Counted from the first letter of the stretch, positions 27,227-36,522 are shown. The stretch: DNA of 64,000 nt from Pseudomonas sp. PSB18 (GCF_014596565.1 NZ_NOIN01000016.1:37790-101789); one strand, 5' to 3'. Made by a program: numbers and translations. The notes: generated from the letters alone by a model not told the origin.

Positions 27227-27681
27227 GGCGTCCCCACCGGATCGACGGCGGCGCGACTGGTCAGCACGAAACTACGCCGCGCCTCGGCCGCGTCGGTGGT
27301 GTTGGCAGCCCGGGCATCGTCCCAGGAAATGGTGATGGTGTAGACCCGCTGGTTCAGCGCGATGGTCCCGGTGGCCGTGGCGCCGCCGAAGCTGATGATG
27401 TTGGTCTTGAAATCGTAGAGGTCCTGGTCCCGGGTCACGTTGAGGTTGGGTGAGCTGGGCGGCGTGACGGTGTAGTCGGCACCGGAGTTGGCGCGGATGC
27501 GGTCCAGCATGTCGTAGGCGATGAAGCTGGCCTGGCTGGTCATGCGCGAGCTGTCGGTGTACTTCAGGGCATTGAGCTGGATCATCGCCGCCCCCAACAA
27601 ACCCACACCGAGAATCAGCACGGCCACCAGCACTTCGATCAGTGTCATGCCCTCCTGTGGCCTTTTACTGCACCCCTTCAT
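27223..27681 (-). CDS. pilV: Minor pilin PilV
   Basis: Minor pilin of 152 aa. I chose the ATG giving MKGCSKRPQEG, which overlaps the fimU stop by four bases (ATGA); processing before MTLIEVLVAVLILGVGLLGA, with Glu5. The longer frame upstream lies in fimU. Start of the hydrophobic helix and the A-A-M-I-Q-L-N-A-L-K motif are typical of PilV. Confidence 0.9.
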   Translation of the reverse strand: MKGCSKRPQEGMTLIEVLVAVLILGVGLLGAAMIQLNALKYTDSSRMTSQASFIAYDMLDRIRANSGADYTVTPPSSPNLNVTRDQDLYDFKTNIISFGGATATGTIALNQRVYTITISWDDARAANTTDAAEARRSFVLTSRAAVDPVGTP

Positions 27682-28151
27682 CCGCAACTTCCACCCAATA
27701 CGATTCGTCCATTGAGGCAAACGTTAAGCGTCCGGCTCTGCGTCCCCCTCACATAATTGAAGCTCACCGGTGTGGCCGGTGCCGACAACCCACCCAGGTT
27801 GTTGAAATCAATGTTGGTCACGTCTGAGGTTAGCGTCAGAGTCGCACCACTGCTCATCGCTGGAACAACCCGCAATACATTGGCCGGATTGCCAGTACTG
27901 TCGTACACCGTCAGTTCGCCGCTCCAGGCGCTGCCCTGGGCGGTGGGGCCAATGCGCGTGGTGACACCCCGGTCGATCGCTTCCATGCGGGCAAAGTTCA
28001 AGGCCCGGCGCAGGTCGCCGATCTCGGTATCCGCCTTGGTACTCTGCATCGAACCGGTGAACGCCGGCACTGCCATGGTGATGAGGATCAACAGTACGCC
28101 AAGGGCCACCAGCAGCTCGATCAGCGTGAAACCTTTTGTACGAAGATCCAT
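27678..28151 (-). CDS. fimU: Minor pilin FimU (GspH/FimT family)
   Basis: Minor pilin of 157 aa and first gene of the fimU-pilVWX-pilY1-pilE operon. GGAGGG precedes the ATG; leader MDLRTKG then FTLIELLVALGVLLILITMA. Two cysteines near the end (NVCLNG, GGSCG) fit the FimU fold. It is divergent from the fimT-like gene across 153 bases that contain the perfect palindromic repeat 28219-28250. I could not see a convincing AlgR or sigma-54 site there. Confidence 0.9.
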   Translation of the reverse strand: MDLRTKGFTLIELLVALGVLLILITMAVPAFTGSMQSTKADTEIGDLRRALNFARMEAIDRGVTTRIGPTAQGSAWSGELTVYDSTGNPANVLRVVPAMSSGATLTLTSDVTNIDFNNLGGLSAPATPVSFNYVRGTQSRTLNVCLNGRIVLGGSCG

Positions 28152-28218
28152 CGATGCCCTCCGTTGCCGTCGGCTATACCTGCTTCTTGTAACGCTAGAA
28201 CAAACCATTGGCGCTTGC

Positions 28219-28250
28219 TTGTGGCGAGGGGATTTATCCCCTCGCCACAA
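28219..28250. repeat. Perfect palindromic repeat, GTGGCGAGGGG family
   Basis: TTGTGGCGAGGGGAT, two bases, then its exact reverse complement: a 15-bp perfect inverted repeat between divergent fimU and the fimT-like gene. It is of a different family from the GTGGGAGCGAGC REPs; related copies are at 42096-42121 and, weaker, 6385-6407. Confidence 0.85.
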
Positions 28251-28304
28251 TGAGCCCCCCAAGTCCTCAAGGACCACCCCCACACTCTCCAGGGAGGAGA
28301 CATC

Positions 28305-28820
28305 ATGCCCCAACAGGGTTTCAGCCTGATCGAACTGCTCATGGGACTGGCGATTGTCGCAATTGTTCTACCGTGGGCCAGTTCAAGCTTCAAAGCGCTG
28401 GTGGAGTCCACTGAACGCAATGACACCGCGCAGCTATTGGCCAGCGGCTTGCGCAGTGCCCGCAGCGAAGCCATCACGCGCAATCGGACAGTGACCATTC
28501 AAGGGATAGACAACGATTGGAGCCGAGGGTGGCAAATCAGGTTGGACGACGATGACCGGACATTGCTGGAACAGCGCAGCAATCGCACCCTGGTGGTGGG
28601 TAACTGGCCGGTGAAGCACCGGGTAACGTTCGCCGGTCATGGGGCCGCGCTACTGCCCAGTGGCGCCTTTCAGGCAGGCACTTTGCACGTGTGCGCCCGG
28701 TACGAGCCAGTCAGCCATCATCAAGTGGTGCTGTCACCCACCGGCCGCGTCAGCCTGCGCAGCAAGGTCACCGAGCAGGCTTTGTGCGCAAAGAATCTAA
28801 AGCAGGGAGCGGACGCGTAG
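28305..28820 (+). CDS. FimT-like pseudopilin (GspH/FimT family)
   Basis: A 171-aa prepilin-like protein: leader MPQQG, then FSLIELLMGLAIVAIVLPWA with Glu5. The rest matches the GspH/FimT domain (A-R-S-E-A-I-T-R-N-R-T-V near residue 60, and two cysteines at about 128 and 162). It is paralogous to FimU. It faces away from the fimU operon and its last 24 bases overlap the end of ispH. P. aeruginosa fimT lies in the same direction as fimU, as I recall, so this orientation is notable. FimT proteins have been implicated in DNA binding during natural transformation in other bacteria; that is only a possibility here. Confidence 0.85.
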   Translation: MPQQGFSLIELLMGLAIVAIVLPWASSSFKALVESTERNDTAQLLASGLRSARSEAITRNRTVTIQGIDNDWSRGWQIRLDDDDRTLLEQRSNRTLVVGNWPVKHRVTFAGHGAALLPSGAFQAGTLHVCARYEPVSHHQVVLSPTGRVSLRSKVTEQALCAKNLKQGADA

Positions 28821-29744
28821 TTCCTTGGGCATGGAGAACGTGATGTTTTCCTCCCGGCCGGCCAGCTCATCGGCACCGATGGCACCCCAGGCCTGCAATT
28901 GCTGGATCACACCGCGCACCAGGACTTCCGGCGCTGAAGCACCCGCGGTAATGCCGATGTGCTCGATGCCATCGAACCAGCTGCGCTGCATGTCCTCGGC
29001 ACCGTCGATCAGGTAGGCCGGCGTTCCCATGCGTTCGGCCAACTCGCGCAGCCGATTGGAGTTGGAGCTGTTCGGGCTGCCGACCACCAACACGACGTCG
29101 CACTCGTCCGCCAGCTGCTTGACCGCGTCCTGGCGGTTCTGGGTGGCGTAGCAGATGTCGTCCTTGCGCGGTCCGCCAATGGCCGGGAAGCGCGAGCGCA
29201 GCGCATCGATCACCCGGCTGGTATCGTCCATGGACAAAGTGGTCTGGGTGACGAAGGCGAGTTTTTCCGGGTTACGCACCTGCAAGGCAGCCACATCCTC
29301 CTCGTCCTCCACCAGGTAGATCGCGCCGCCATTGCTGGCGTCGTACTGGCCCATTGTACCTTCGACTTCCGGATGCCCTTCGTGGCCGATCAGGATGCAC
29401 TCTCGACCGTCACGGCTGTAGCGCGCCACCTCGATGTGCACCTTGGTCACCAGCGGACAGGTGGCGTCGAACACCTTCAGGCCACGCCCAGCCGCTTCGG
29501 TACGCACCGCCTGGGAAACCCCATGGGCACTGAAGATCACGATGACGTCGTCCGGCACCTGGTCCAGTTCCTCGACGAAAACGGCCCCGCGGCTACGCAG
29601 GTCTTCGACGACGAATTTGTTGTGGACCACTTCGTGGCGCACATAGATCGGCGGCCCGAAGACTTCCAGGGCGCGGTTGACGATTTCGATCGCCCGGTCC
29701 ACGCCGGCGCAGAAGCCACGGGGGTTGGCGAGTTTGATTTGCAT
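28797..29744 (-). CDS. ispH: 4-Hydroxy-3-methylbut-2-enyl diphosphate reductase IspH
   Basis: Last enzyme of the MEP isoprenoid pathway; a [4Fe-4S] cytoplasmic reductase making IPP and DMAPP. It has 315 aa, the standard length. The three cluster cysteines are visible in N-P-R-G-F-C-A-G-V (residue 12), A-T-C-P-L-V (about 96) and V-G-S-P-N-S-S-N with the D-I-C-Y-A-T region (about 197). Catalytic Glu lies in the region of T-M-G-Q-Y (about 124-129). Head of a probable ileS-lspA-fkpB-ispH run. Confidence 0.96.
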   Translation of the reverse strand: MQIKLANPRGFCAGVDRAIEIVNRALEVFGPPIYVRHEVVHNKFVVEDLRSRGAVFVEELDQVPDDVIVIFSAHGVSQAVRTEAAGRGLKVFDATCPLVTKVHIEVARYSRDGRECILIGHEGHPEVEGTMGQYDASNGGAIYLVEDEEDVAALQVRNPEKLAFVTQTTLSMDDTSRVIDALRSRFPAIGGPRKDDICYATQNRQDAVKQLADECDVVLVVGSPNSSNSNRLRELAERMGTPAYLIDGAEDMQRSWFDGIEHIGITAGASAPEVLVRGVIQQLQAWGAIGADELAGREENITFSMPKELRVRSLL

Positions 29745-29760
29745 GCTGTGCCTCGTGTCT

Positions 29761-29847
29761 GTGGGAGCGAGCCTGCTCGCGAAAGCGGTGTGTCAGTTAA
29801 TGATCCTGTCGCTGACTGTCCGCCTTCGCGAGCAGGCTCGCTCCCAC
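29761..29847. repeat. REPIN between ispH and fkpB
   Basis: Plus REP 29761-29782 and minus REP 29826-29847, both consensus; 87 bp. It fills the 137-base gap between two genes of the same operon direction. Confidence 0.9.
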
Positions 29848-29881
29848 AGGTAGTGTGAAAGCAGTGATTGCCCGTTAAACC

Positions 29882-30319
29882 TTAAACCGCCTTGACGTCG
29901 AGGATTTCCACTTCGAAGTTCAAGGTCTTGCCCGCCAACGGGTGATTGAAGTCCACGGTCACCTGGGCGTCGTCAAAAGCCTTCACCACACCCGGCAACT
30001 CGGTATTGGCCGCGTCGTTGAAGATCACCAGCAAGCCTTCGGACAGCTCCATGTCCTGGAACTGCGAGCGTGGCATGGTCTGCACGTTTTGCGGGTTGGG
30101 CTGACCAAAGGCGTTTTCCGGTGTCACGACCACGGTGCGTTTGTCGCCGGCCTTGAAACCGAAGATCGCCGCCTCGAAGCCTGGCAACAGGTTGCCGTCG
30201 CCCACCTTGAACACGGCCGGGGCCTTGTCGAAGGTGCTGTCGACGGTGTCGCCGTTTTCCAGGTGCAGGGCGAAGTGAAGCGTCACTTCGGTGTTTTGAG
30301 CGATACGCTGCTCAGTCAT
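29882..30319 (-). CDS. fkpB: FKBP-type peptidyl-prolyl isomerase (SlpA/FkpB)
   Basis: Cytoplasmic SlyD-like prolyl isomerase of 145 aa. FKBP core with an inserted IF domain: D-S-T-F-D-K-A-P near residue 27, G-D-G-N-L-L-P-G-F-E (about 41-50), F-G-Q-P-N-P-Q-N-V-Q (about 71-80), and D-F-N-H-P-L-A-G-K-T-L-N-F (about 122-134). No histidine-rich tail, so it is not SlyD. Overlaps lspA by eight bases. Confidence 0.93.
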   Translation of the reverse strand: MTEQRIAQNTEVTLHFALHLENGDTVDSTFDKAPAVFKVGDGNLLPGFEAAIFGFKAGDKRTVVVTPENAFGQPNPQNVQTMPRSQFQDMELSEGLLVIFNDAANTELPGVVKAFDDAQVTVDFNHPLAGKTLNFEVEILDVKAV

Positions 30320-30824
30320 GGACGGCTTCTCCGGTTTTCTTGCTCTTGAACATGTCCAGGGCGAGCATGATGGCGCCCACGGTGATGGCGCTGTCAGCGA
30401 AGTTGAACGCCGGGAAATACCAGCGGTTCTGCCAATGCACCAGGATGAAATCGATCACGTGGCCCAGGGCAATGCGGTCATAGAGATTGCCCAGCGCGCC
30501 GCCGAGCACCAGCGCCAGCGCCACGGCCAGCCAGGTTTCGTCGCGGCCCAGGCGCTTGAGCCAGACCACCAGCACCGCGCTGACCACAACGGCGATCAGG
30601 GCGAACAGCCAGCGCTGCCAGCCCGAACTGTCGGCCAGGAAGCTGAACGCCGCGCCGGTGTTGTAGGCCAGGGTCCAGCTGAAGTAGTCGGGGATGACCA
30701 CGATCTGCTGGTACATGGTCAACGAGCCTTCGAAGTAGAACTTGCTGGCCTGGTCGATGACCAGGACCAGCACGCTCAACCAGAGCCAGCCCAGCCGTCC
30801 GAAACGGCCCGCTGCGTTAGGCAT
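30312..30824 (-). CDS. lspA: Lipoprotein signal peptidase LspA
   Basis: Inner-membrane aspartyl protease (signal peptidase II) that cleaves prolipoproteins after diacylglyceryl modification; needed for BamD and other lipoproteins. Start at MPNAAGRFGRL, inside the ileS stop region (8-base overlap), gives 170 aa. Four membrane segments. Catalytic aspartates lie in G-N-L-Y-D-R-I and F-N-F-A-D-S-A-I, and N-T-G-A-A-F is also conserved. Confidence 0.95.
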   Translation of the reverse strand: MPNAAGRFGRLGWLWLSVLVLVIDQASKFYFEGSLTMYQQIVVIPDYFSWTLAYNTGAAFSFLADSSGWQRWLFALIAVVVSAVLVVWLKRLGRDETWLAVALALVLGGALGNLYDRIALGHVIDFILVHWQNRWYFPAFNFADSAITVGAIMLALDMFKSKKTGEAVHD

Positions 30825-33648
30825 AGTGGCGAACCTCGCCGGTGCCGCTGATGTTGTCGACACAACGCCCGCAGATTTCCGGATGTTCCGGGTTCACGCC
30901 GACGTCTTCGCGGCAGTGCCAGCAACGGGCGCACTTGACGAAGCCCGACTTGACCACCTTGAGCTTCAGCCCGGCCACTTCGGTCACCACGGCATCGGCC
31001 GGGGCTTGCACCAACGGCGCGACACTGGCGGTGGAGGTGATCAGCACGAAGCGCAGTTCGTTGCCCAACTTGGCCAGGTCGCCACTCAGGGCTTCTTCGG
31101 CGTAGAGAGTCACTTCGGCTTGCAGGTTGCCACCGACGACCTTGGCCGCGCGCTGGATTTCCATTTCCTTGTTGACCGCGGCCTTGACCGCCATGATCCG
31201 GTCCCAGTAGGCACGGTCCAGCTCGAAGCCTTGCGGCAACTCGCTCAGGCCTTCGTACCAGGTGTTGAGCATCACCGATTCGTTGCGCTCGCCCGGCAGG
31301 TATTCCCACAGCTCGTCGGCGGTGAACGCCAGGATCGGCGCGATCCAGCGCACCAGTGCCTCGCTGATGTGGAACAGCGCGGTCTGGCACGAGCGGCGTG
31401 CCTTGCTGTTGGCGCCGGTGGTGTACTGGCGATCCTTGATGATGTCGAGGTAGAAACCACCCAGCTCCTGCACGCAGAAGTTGTGGATCTTCGAGTAGAC
31501 GTTCCAGAAACGGTATTCGCCGTAGTGTTCCTGCAACTCGCGTTGCAGCAGCAGGGTACGGTCCACGGCCCAGCGGTCCAGGGCCAGCATGTCTTCGGCC
31601 GGCAGCAGGTCGGTGGCCGGGTTGAAGCCGGTCAGGTTCGACAGCAGGAAGCGGGCGGTGTTACGGATGCGCCGGTAGGCGTCCGCGCTGCGCTGCAGGA
31701 TCTGCTCGGAAACCGCCATTTCGCCGGAGTAGTCGGTGGAGGCGACCCACAGGCGCATGATGTCGGCGCCCAGGGTGTCGTTGACCTTCTGCGGCGCGAT
31801 GACGTTGCCCAGGGACTTGGACATCTTGCGGCCGGACTCGTCGACGGTGAAACCGTGGGTCAGCAGCTCGCGATACGGCGCGTGGTTGTCGATGGCGCAA
31901 CCGGTCAGCAGCGACGAGTGGAACCAGCCGCGGTGCTGGTCCGAACCTTCCAGGTACAGGTCGGCACGCGGGCCGCTCTCATGGCCCATCGGGTGCGAAC
32001 CGCGCAGCACGTGCCAGTGGGTGGTGCCGGAGTCGAACCAGACGTCCAGGGTATCGCTGATCTTGTCGTACAGCGGCGCTTCGTCGCCCAGCAGCTCGGC
32101 GGCGTCCATCTTGAACCAGGCTTCGATGCCTTCGACTTCGACGCGCTTGGCAACGGCCTCCATCAGTTCGACGGTACGCGGGTGCAGCTCGCCGCTTTCC
32201 TTGTTCAGGAAGAACGGGATCGGCACGCCCCAGTTGCGCTGGCGGGAGATGCACCAGTCCGGGCGGTTGGCGATCATCGAGTGCAGGCGCGCCTGACCCC
32301 AGGCCGGGACGAATTGGGTGTCTTCGATGGCTTTGAGCGAACGTTGGCGCAGGGTGTCGCCGCTGGCAGGCTGCTTGTCCATGCCGATGAACCACTGCGC
32401 GGTGGCGCGGTAGATCAACGGGGTCTTGTGGCGCCAGCAGTGCATGTAGCTGTGTTCGATGACGGTGGTGTGCAGCAGCGCGCCGACTTCGGTCAGCTTG
32501 TCGACGATGGCCGGGTTGGCTTTCCAGATGAACTGGCCGCCAAAGAACTCCAGGGACGGCGCGTATACGCCATTGCTCTGGACCGGGTTGAGGATGTCAT
32601 CGTTGACCATGCCGTATTTCTTGCAGGTCACGAAGTCGTCGACGCCATAGGCCGGCGCGGAGTGAACCACGCCAGTGCCTGCGCCCAGCTCCACGTAGTC
32701 GGCCAGGTACACCGGCGACAGGCGGTCATAGAACGGGTGACGGAAGTTGATCAGCTCCAGCGCCGAACCGGGGGCGGTGGCCAGCACCGAACCTTCGAGG
32801 CCATAGCGGGACAGGCAGGATTCGACCAGTTCTTCGGCCAGCACCAGCAGCTTGTCGCCAACGTCGACCAGGGCGTAGTTGAACTCCGGGTGGACGTTCA
32901 GCGCCTGGTTGGCCGGGATGGTCCACGGGGTGGTGGTCCAGATCACGATGGCGGCCGGCTTGGCCAGGTTGCCCAGGCCGAAAGCGGCGGCGAGCTTGTC
33001 TTCATCGGCAATCGGGAACGCCACGTCGATGGTCGACGACTTCTTGTTCTCGTACTCGACTTCCGCCTCGGCCAGGGCCGAACCGCAATCGAAGCACCAG
33101 TTCACCGGCTTGAGGCCCTTGAACACGAAGCCACCCTCGACGATTTTCGCCAGGGCACGGATTTCGCCGGCTTCGTTCTTGAAGTCCATGGTCTTGTAGG
33201 GGTTGGCGAAGTCGCCCAGCACGCCGAGGCGGATGAATTCGGACTTCTGCCCTTCGATCTGCTCGGTGGCGTAGGCACGGCACAGCTCGCGGGTCTTGTC
33301 CGCGCCCAGGTTCTTGCCGTGGGTCACTTCCACCTTGTGCTCGATCGGCAGGCCGTGACAATCCCAGCCCGGGACGTATGGCGCGTCAAAACCCGACAGG
33401 GTCTTGGAGCGGATGATCATGTCCTTGAGAATCTTGTTCAGTGCGTGACCGATGTGAATGGTGCCGTTGGCGTACGGAGGGCCGTCGTGCAGGACGAACT
33501 TCGGACGATCCTTGCCAATTTCGCGCAACTTTCCGTACAGGCCAATGCTGTCCCAACGCTGCAGAATCTGTGGTTCGCGCTGAGGCAGGCCGGCCTTCAT
33601 CGGGAAGGCGGTGTCCGGAAGGTTTAGCGTGGCTTTATAGTCGGTCAT
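30817..33648 (-). CDS. ileS: Isoleucyl-tRNA synthetase
   Basis: Charges tRNA-Ile in the cytoplasm and edits valine. It has 943 aa. The HIGH motif is in G-T-I-H-I-G-H-A-L-N (about residues 62-71), the editing domain in about 200-390, KMSKS in G-R-K-M-S-K-S-L-G-N (about 603-612), and a C-terminal zinc finger C-A-R-C-W...C-G-R-C (about 905-930). It lies between ribF and lspA, 13 bases after the ribF stop, the conserved ribF-ileS-lspA operon. Confidence 0.97.
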   Translation of the reverse strand: MTDYKATLNLPDTAFPMKAGLPQREPQILQRWDSIGLYGKLREIGKDRPKFVLHDGPPYANGTIHIGHALNKILKDMIIRSKTLSGFDAPYVPGWDCHGLPIEHKVEVTHGKNLGADKTRELCRAYATEQIEGQKSEFIRLGVLGDFANPYKTMDFKNEAGEIRALAKIVEGGFVFKGLKPVNWCFDCGSALAEAEVEYENKKSSTIDVAFPIADEDKLAAAFGLGNLAKPAAIVIWTTTPWTIPANQALNVHPEFNYALVDVGDKLLVLAEELVESCLSRYGLEGSVLATAPGSALELINFRHPFYDRLSPVYLADYVELGAGTGVVHSAPAYGVDDFVTCKKYGMVNDDILNPVQSNGVYAPSLEFFGGQFIWKANPAIVDKLTEVGALLHTTVIEHSYMHCWRHKTPLIYRATAQWFIGMDKQPASGDTLRQRSLKAIEDTQFVPAWGQARLHSMIANRPDWCISRQRNWGVPIPFFLNKESGELHPRTVELMEAVAKRVEVEGIEAWFKMDAAELLGDEAPLYDKISDTLDVWFDSGTTHWHVLRGSHPMGHESGPRADLYLEGSDQHRGWFHSSLLTGCAIDNHAPYRELLTHGFTVDESGRKMSKSLGNVIAPQKVNDTLGADIMRLWVASTDYSGEMAVSEQILQRSADAYRRIRNTARFLLSNLTGFNPATDLLPAEDMLALDRWAVDRTLLLQRELQEHYGEYRFWNVYSKIHNFCVQELGGFYLDIIKDRQYTTGANSKARRSCQTALFHISEALVRWIAPILAFTADELWEYLPGERNESVMLNTWYEGLSELPQGFELDRAYWDRIMAVKAAVNKEMEIQRAAKVVGGNLQAEVTLYAEEALSGDLAKLGNELRFVLITSTASVAPLVQAPADAVVTEVAGLKLKVVKSGFVKCARCWHCREDVGVNPEHPEICGRCVDNISGTGEVRHYA

Positions 33649-33661
33649 TTAAGGCTCTTCA

Positions 33662-34600
33662 TTAGCGATTGGCGCTGGTTGCGACAAGGGCACGGGCGGC
33701 GGCGATATCTGCATGGATCGCCGTCTTGAGCGCCTCCAGGGAGGCAAAACGCTGCTCTTCACGCAGCTTCTGGTGGAAAACCACCGTCAAACGCCGGTCA
33801 TACAGATCGCCGGCAAAATCCAGAACATGTACTTCGAGATGGGCCTTGCCATCCCCCTGGACCGTGGGCCGTACGCCGATATTGGCGACACCGGGCCAGG
33901 CCTTGCCGTCGATCTCGACACTCACCAGGAACACCCCGGTCAGCGGCACACGACGGCGCTTGAGTTGCACGTTGGCGGTCGGCGTACCCAATTGGCGCGC
34001 CAGCTTCTGTCCGTGCAGGATCCGCCCGGCAATCCGGTACGGGCGGCCGAGCAAGCGCTCGGCCAATTCGAAGTCGGCAGCGGCCAGGGCGTTGCGGACC
34101 TGGGTACTGCTGACACGCAAGCCATCCATCTCGACGGTCTGCGCCGCCTCAACGGTAAAGCCACGGGCGAGGCCGGCCTGCTGCAGGTAGGCGAAATCCC
34201 CTGCCCGATCGCAGCCGAAACGGAAATCGTCGCCGACCTCCAGATGCTTCACGTCGAGACCGCCCACCAGGATGGTCTCGACGAACTCAGCGGCGCTGAG
34301 CTTGCTCAGGCGCTCGTTGAAGGCCAGGCACAGGACCCGGTCGACGCCTTCGGCGGCCAGCAGTTGCAGCTTGTCCCGCAGGCGGGCCAGGCGGGCCGGC
34401 GCGGTGTCCGGGGCAAAAAACTCCCGGGGTTGCGGCTCGAAGATGACCACGCAACTGGGCAGGCCCAGCTCCAGCGCACGCTCGCGCAGCCGCGCCAGGA
34501 TAGCCTGGTGGCCACGGTGAACACCGTCGAAGTTGCCAATGGTGGCGACACAGCCCCGATGCCGGGGACGCAGGTTGTGGAGGCCTCGAACCAGCTGCAT
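33662..34600 (-). CDS. ribF: Bifunctional riboflavin kinase / FAD synthetase RibF
   Basis: Makes FMN from riboflavin and FAD from FMN. With start MQLVRGLHNLRP it has 312 aa, the family length; the ATG six codons upstream (MSKKRV) is an alternative. N-terminal FAD synthetase with G-N-F-D-G-V-H-R-G-H (about residues 22-31) and S-S-T-Q-V-R (about 155-160); C-terminal kinase domain starting near I-A-G-R-I-L-H-G with G-T-P-T-A-N (about 203-208). Confidence 0.94.
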   Translation of the reverse strand: MQLVRGLHNLRPRHRGCVATIGNFDGVHRGHQAILARLRERALELGLPSCVVIFEPQPREFFAPDTAPARLARLRDKLQLLAAEGVDRVLCLAFNERLSKLSAAEFVETILVGGLDVKHLEVGDDFRFGCDRAGDFAYLQQAGLARGFTVEAAQTVEMDGLRVSSTQVRNALAAADFELAERLLGRPYRIAGRILHGQKLARQLGTPTANVQLKRRRVPLTGVFLVSVEIDGKAWPGVANIGVRPTVQGDGKAHLEVHVLDFAGDLYDRRLTVVFHQKLREEQRFASLEALKTAIHADIAAARALVATSANR

Positions 34601-34729
34601 AACGCGCTTCTTGCTCATAAAGTGGCCGATTATAACCACACCCGGCGGCCAACGACAGGCAACACCGTAACCCAAAGTGATCGAACCGACAAAACCACTG
34701 CCCGGCCCGCCCTCATCGAGGGCAATCCC

Positions 34730-36268
34730 TCAGCGCAAGGCCTTGCGATTGAAGTCCCGCAGACGGAAGCCCATCAGCAGCAACATGCCGAAATACGCCA
34801 CCACACCCGCGACGACCAGCACGCCCAGGCGCAGGAAACGCTCGAGCATTTGCCCTTCGCCCCAGGCCGGCATGAAATGCATCGCCCCCAGCAGCACCGC
34901 CGCCATCACCCCCACGGCCACCAGCAGCTTGAGGCCGAACGCGCCCCAGCCCGGCTGCGCTTGATACATCTTCTGCTTGCGCAACTGGTAGAACAGCAGC
35001 CCGGCGTTGAGGCAGGCGCCAATACTGATCGCCAGCGCCAGCCCGGCGTGGGCCAGGGGACCGATCAGCAAGAGGTTGAACAGTTGCGTCATCACCAGGG
35101 TGAAGATGGCGATCTTTACTGGCGTGCGGATGTTCTGCTGGGCATAAAAGCCTGGCGCCAACACCTTGATCAGGATGATCCCCAACAACCCCACCGAATA
35201 AGCAATCAGGGCCCGCTGGGTCATCAGGGCATCGAACGCCTTGAACTGGCCATACTGGAACAGCGAGACGGTCAGGGGTTCCGCCAGGATCCCCAACGCT
35301 ACCGCGCAGGGCAGCACCAACACGAAGCACAGGCGCAGGCCCCAGTCGAGAATGCGCGAGTACTCCTGGCGATCCCGGCTGGCATAGGTCCTGGCCAGGG
35401 TCGGCAACAGGATCGTGCCCAGCGCCACGCCCAGCACGCCGGACGGCAACTCCATCAGACGGTCGGCGTAGTACATCCACGACACCGAACCGGCCACCAG
35501 GAACGAGGCGAAAATGGTGTTGATGATCAGGGAAATCTGACTCACCGACACCCCGAGGATCGCCGGCAGCATCTGCTTGAGCACCCGCCAGACGCCGCTG
35601 TCGCGCAGGTTCAGGCGCGGCAGTACCAGCATGCCGATCTTCTTCAGGTAGGGCAGCTGGTACAGCAGTTGCGCCAGGCCGCCCGCCAGCACTGCCCAAC
35701 CGAGGGCCATCACCGGAGGGTTGAAATAGGGCGTCAGGAACAGCGCAAACACGATCATGCTGACGTTGAGCAGCGTCGGCACGAAGGCCGGTACCGAAAA
35801 CCGGTTCCAGGTATTGAGGATCGCTCCGGCCAGGGATGACAGGGAGATCAGCAATATATAAGGAAAGGTCACCCGCAAGAGATCGGTGGTGAGCTGGTAT
35901 TTTTCCGGAGTATCGGTAAAGCCCGGCGCCGTGGCCCAGATCACCCAGGGCGCGGCAAGCATGCCGGCCGTCGTGACGAGCGCCAGCACCAGTGTCAGCA
36001 GGCCGGTGACATAGGCAATGAAGGTGCGGGTCGCCTCGTCGCCCTTCTGGCTTTTATATTCCGCCAGGATCGGTACGAAGGCCTGGGAAAACGCCCCTTC
36101 GGCGAAGATCCGGCGCAGCAGGTTAGGCAGTTTGAAGGCGATGAAGAAGGCGTCGGTGGCCATTCCGGCGCCGAATATCCGTGCGATGAGCGTGTCGCGA
36201 ACAAATCCCAGGACGCGGGAAAGCATCGTGATAGAGCTGACGGCAGCCAACGATTTGAGCAGATTCAT
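34730..36268 (-). CDS. murJ: Lipid II flippase MurJ
   Basis: Essential MOP-family exporter that flips lipid II across the inner membrane for peptidoglycan synthesis. It has 512 aa and about 14 hydrophobic segments. Conserved charged positions are visible near the N-terminus (S-R-V-L-G-F-V-R-D, about residues 18-26) and in A-F-F-I-A-F-K-L-P-N (about 41-50). 129 bases upstream of ribF on the same strand; divergent from rpsT. Confidence 0.95.
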   Translation of the reverse strand: MNLLKSLAAVSSITMLSRVLGFVRDTLIARIFGAGMATDAFFIAFKLPNLLRRIFAEGAFSQAFVPILAEYKSQKGDEATRTFIAYVTGLLTLVLALVTTAGMLAAPWVIWATAPGFTDTPEKYQLTTDLLRVTFPYILLISLSSLAGAILNTWNRFSVPAFVPTLLNVSMIVFALFLTPYFNPPVMALGWAVLAGGLAQLLYQLPYLKKIGMLVLPRLNLRDSGVWRVLKQMLPAILGVSVSQISLIINTIFASFLVAGSVSWMYYADRLMELPSGVLGVALGTILLPTLARTYASRDRQEYSRILDWGLRLCFVLVLPCAVALGILAEPLTVSLFQYGQFKAFDALMTQRALIAYSVGLLGIILIKVLAPGFYAQQNIRTPVKIAIFTLVMTQLFNLLLIGPLAHAGLALAISIGACLNAGLLFYQLRKQKMYQAQPGWGAFGLKLLVAVGVMAAVLLGAMHFMPAWGEGQMLERFLRLGVLVVAGVVAYFGMLLLMGFRLRDFNRKALR

Positions 36269-36440
36269 GAAAAGAGTTTCAGCCTGTCGATAAACAGCAG
36301 GCGAACAACGCGCCCACTTGTGCGATACTCCGCGCCGCTAAACAGCACAGCGCCAAAGCCCGCGAGTTTACAGGTCACACGCCGGAAAGAAATCATCCGG
36401 TGCGTTGTACCTGCCATTCAGCGGAACGCGTCACCCGCCC

Positions 36441-36469
36441 TTGACAAGACCTCAACTCATCGGCATGAT
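36441..36469 (+). promoter_or_regulatory. Sigma-70 promoter of rpsT
   Basis: Perfect -35 TTGACA, 17-base spacer, -10 CATGAT (four of six), then CGCGGCC, a GC-rich discriminator typical of ribosomal promoters. It lies 54 bases before rpsT. Confidence 0.75.
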
Positions 36470-36522
36470 TCGCGGCCTATTTTGTTTGCTATTTCCCAAA
36501 AAGTCTTTCGAGGAGCTCGACG

